In this document: piece after piece, positions 5,326 to 5,456 of the stretch
Layout: each line of letters starts with the position of its first letter
How positions within the stretch are numbered: position 1 is the stretch's first letter
NCBI GenBank assembly: GCA_046538945.1
Contig: JBKHHW010000201.1
Span: 1-5,456, forward strand
DNA: 5,456 nt
Source: JAEZKC01 sp046538945
Lineage (GTDB): Bacteria > Fibrobacterota > Chitinivibrionia > Chitinivibrionales > Chitinispirillaceae
Direction: 5' to 3'
Program-made: the position numbers and the translations under genes
Notes under the pieces: generated by a model
Told to the model about the DNA's origin: nothing
The model's database searches: none
The model's input: the letters and a program-made list of their open reading frames with translations, nothing else

Positions 5326-5456
5326 GCGCGACGTTGGGAGGTGAGCGACGAGCCCAAAACAGGGCGTGCGCGACGTTGGGAGGTGAACGACGAGCCCAAA
5401 GCAGGGCGTGCGCGACGTTGGGAGGTGAACGACGAGCCCAAAGCAGGGCGTGCGCG
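5326..5456. repeat. 42-bp GC-rich tandem repeat array (three full copies, running off the window)
   Basis: Perfect head-to-tail units lie at 5326-5367, 5368-5409 and 5410-5451, and the first five bases of a fourth (GCGCG) reach the window end. Copies 2 and 3 are identical; copy 1 differs at two positions (G for A at 5345, A for G at 5359), as expected for an edge copy. The consensus is about 67% GC, higher than the flanking genes, and rich in CpG. Each unit has TTGGG and CCCAA arms (unit positions 9-13 and 28-32). There are no unique spacers, so this is not a CRISPR array. The unit length is a multiple of three, and one plus-strand frame reads ARRWEVNDEPKAGR per unit. Whether it is translated is unknown. 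Confidence 0.95.

Noticed and set aside
5306..5344. A short plus-strand ORF (12 codons) from ATG 5306 preceded by a GGAGGAAGGAA purine block
   Set aside because: The ribosome-site match comes from the G-rich tract, and the frame hits TGA inside the first repeat unit; too short to support.
5326..5456. CRISPR array
   Set aside because: Units are contiguous 42-bp tandem copies with no unique spacers between repeats and no cas genes in the window.

Overview
The window reads as chromosomal DNA from a Gram-negative bacterium of intermediate GC content. The evidence is a lipoprotein signal followed by a SPOR (septal peptidoglycan-binding) domain, a single-pass RodZ-type cell-shape protein, and standard housekeeping genes with Shine-Dalgarno sites. 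The lineage cannot be fixed from the sequence alone. All convincing genes lie on the minus strand, so transcription runs from high to low coordinates.

Right part (about 5456 to 2816): a non-coding or uncertain stretch holds a 42-bp GC-rich tandem repeat array that runs off the window edge, and next to it a four-run G-quadruplex motif. Then comes a tightly packed cluster: maf (nucleotide pyrophosphatase of the Maf/YhdE type), rodZ (its start overlaps the end of maf by 17 nt) and a TatD-family metal-dependent hydrolase (7 nt after rodZ). The overlaps imply one transcript with coupled translation. The link is cell shape/division plus nucleic acid housekeeping.

Middle part (2815 to 928): after a 72-bp AT-rich gap with a plausible sigma-70-type promoter comes a 47-codon ORF that is easy to overlook. 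It encodes a predicted single-pass membrane peptide with a coiled-coil tail, and it overlaps the start of hisC by 11 nt. hisC (histidinol-phosphate aminotransferase) and hisB (monofunctional imidazoleglycerol-phosphate dehydratase) follow 21 nt apart. They are two non-consecutive steps of histidine biosynthesis, and no other his gene is in view.

Left part (927 to 1): a 220-bp AT-rich gap without a convincing gene or terminator, then a partial lipoprotein gene with a strong ribosome binding site. Its SPOR domain is internal and is followed by an acidic low-complexity tail encoded partly by a 15-bp tandem repeat at the window edge.

Most of the window is ordinary core-genome content. The parts worth a second look are the small membrane ORF coupled to hisC, the 42-bp array with the adjacent G-quadruplex motif, and the SPOR lipoprotein with its repeat tail. 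I see no clear evidence of a new multi-gene system.
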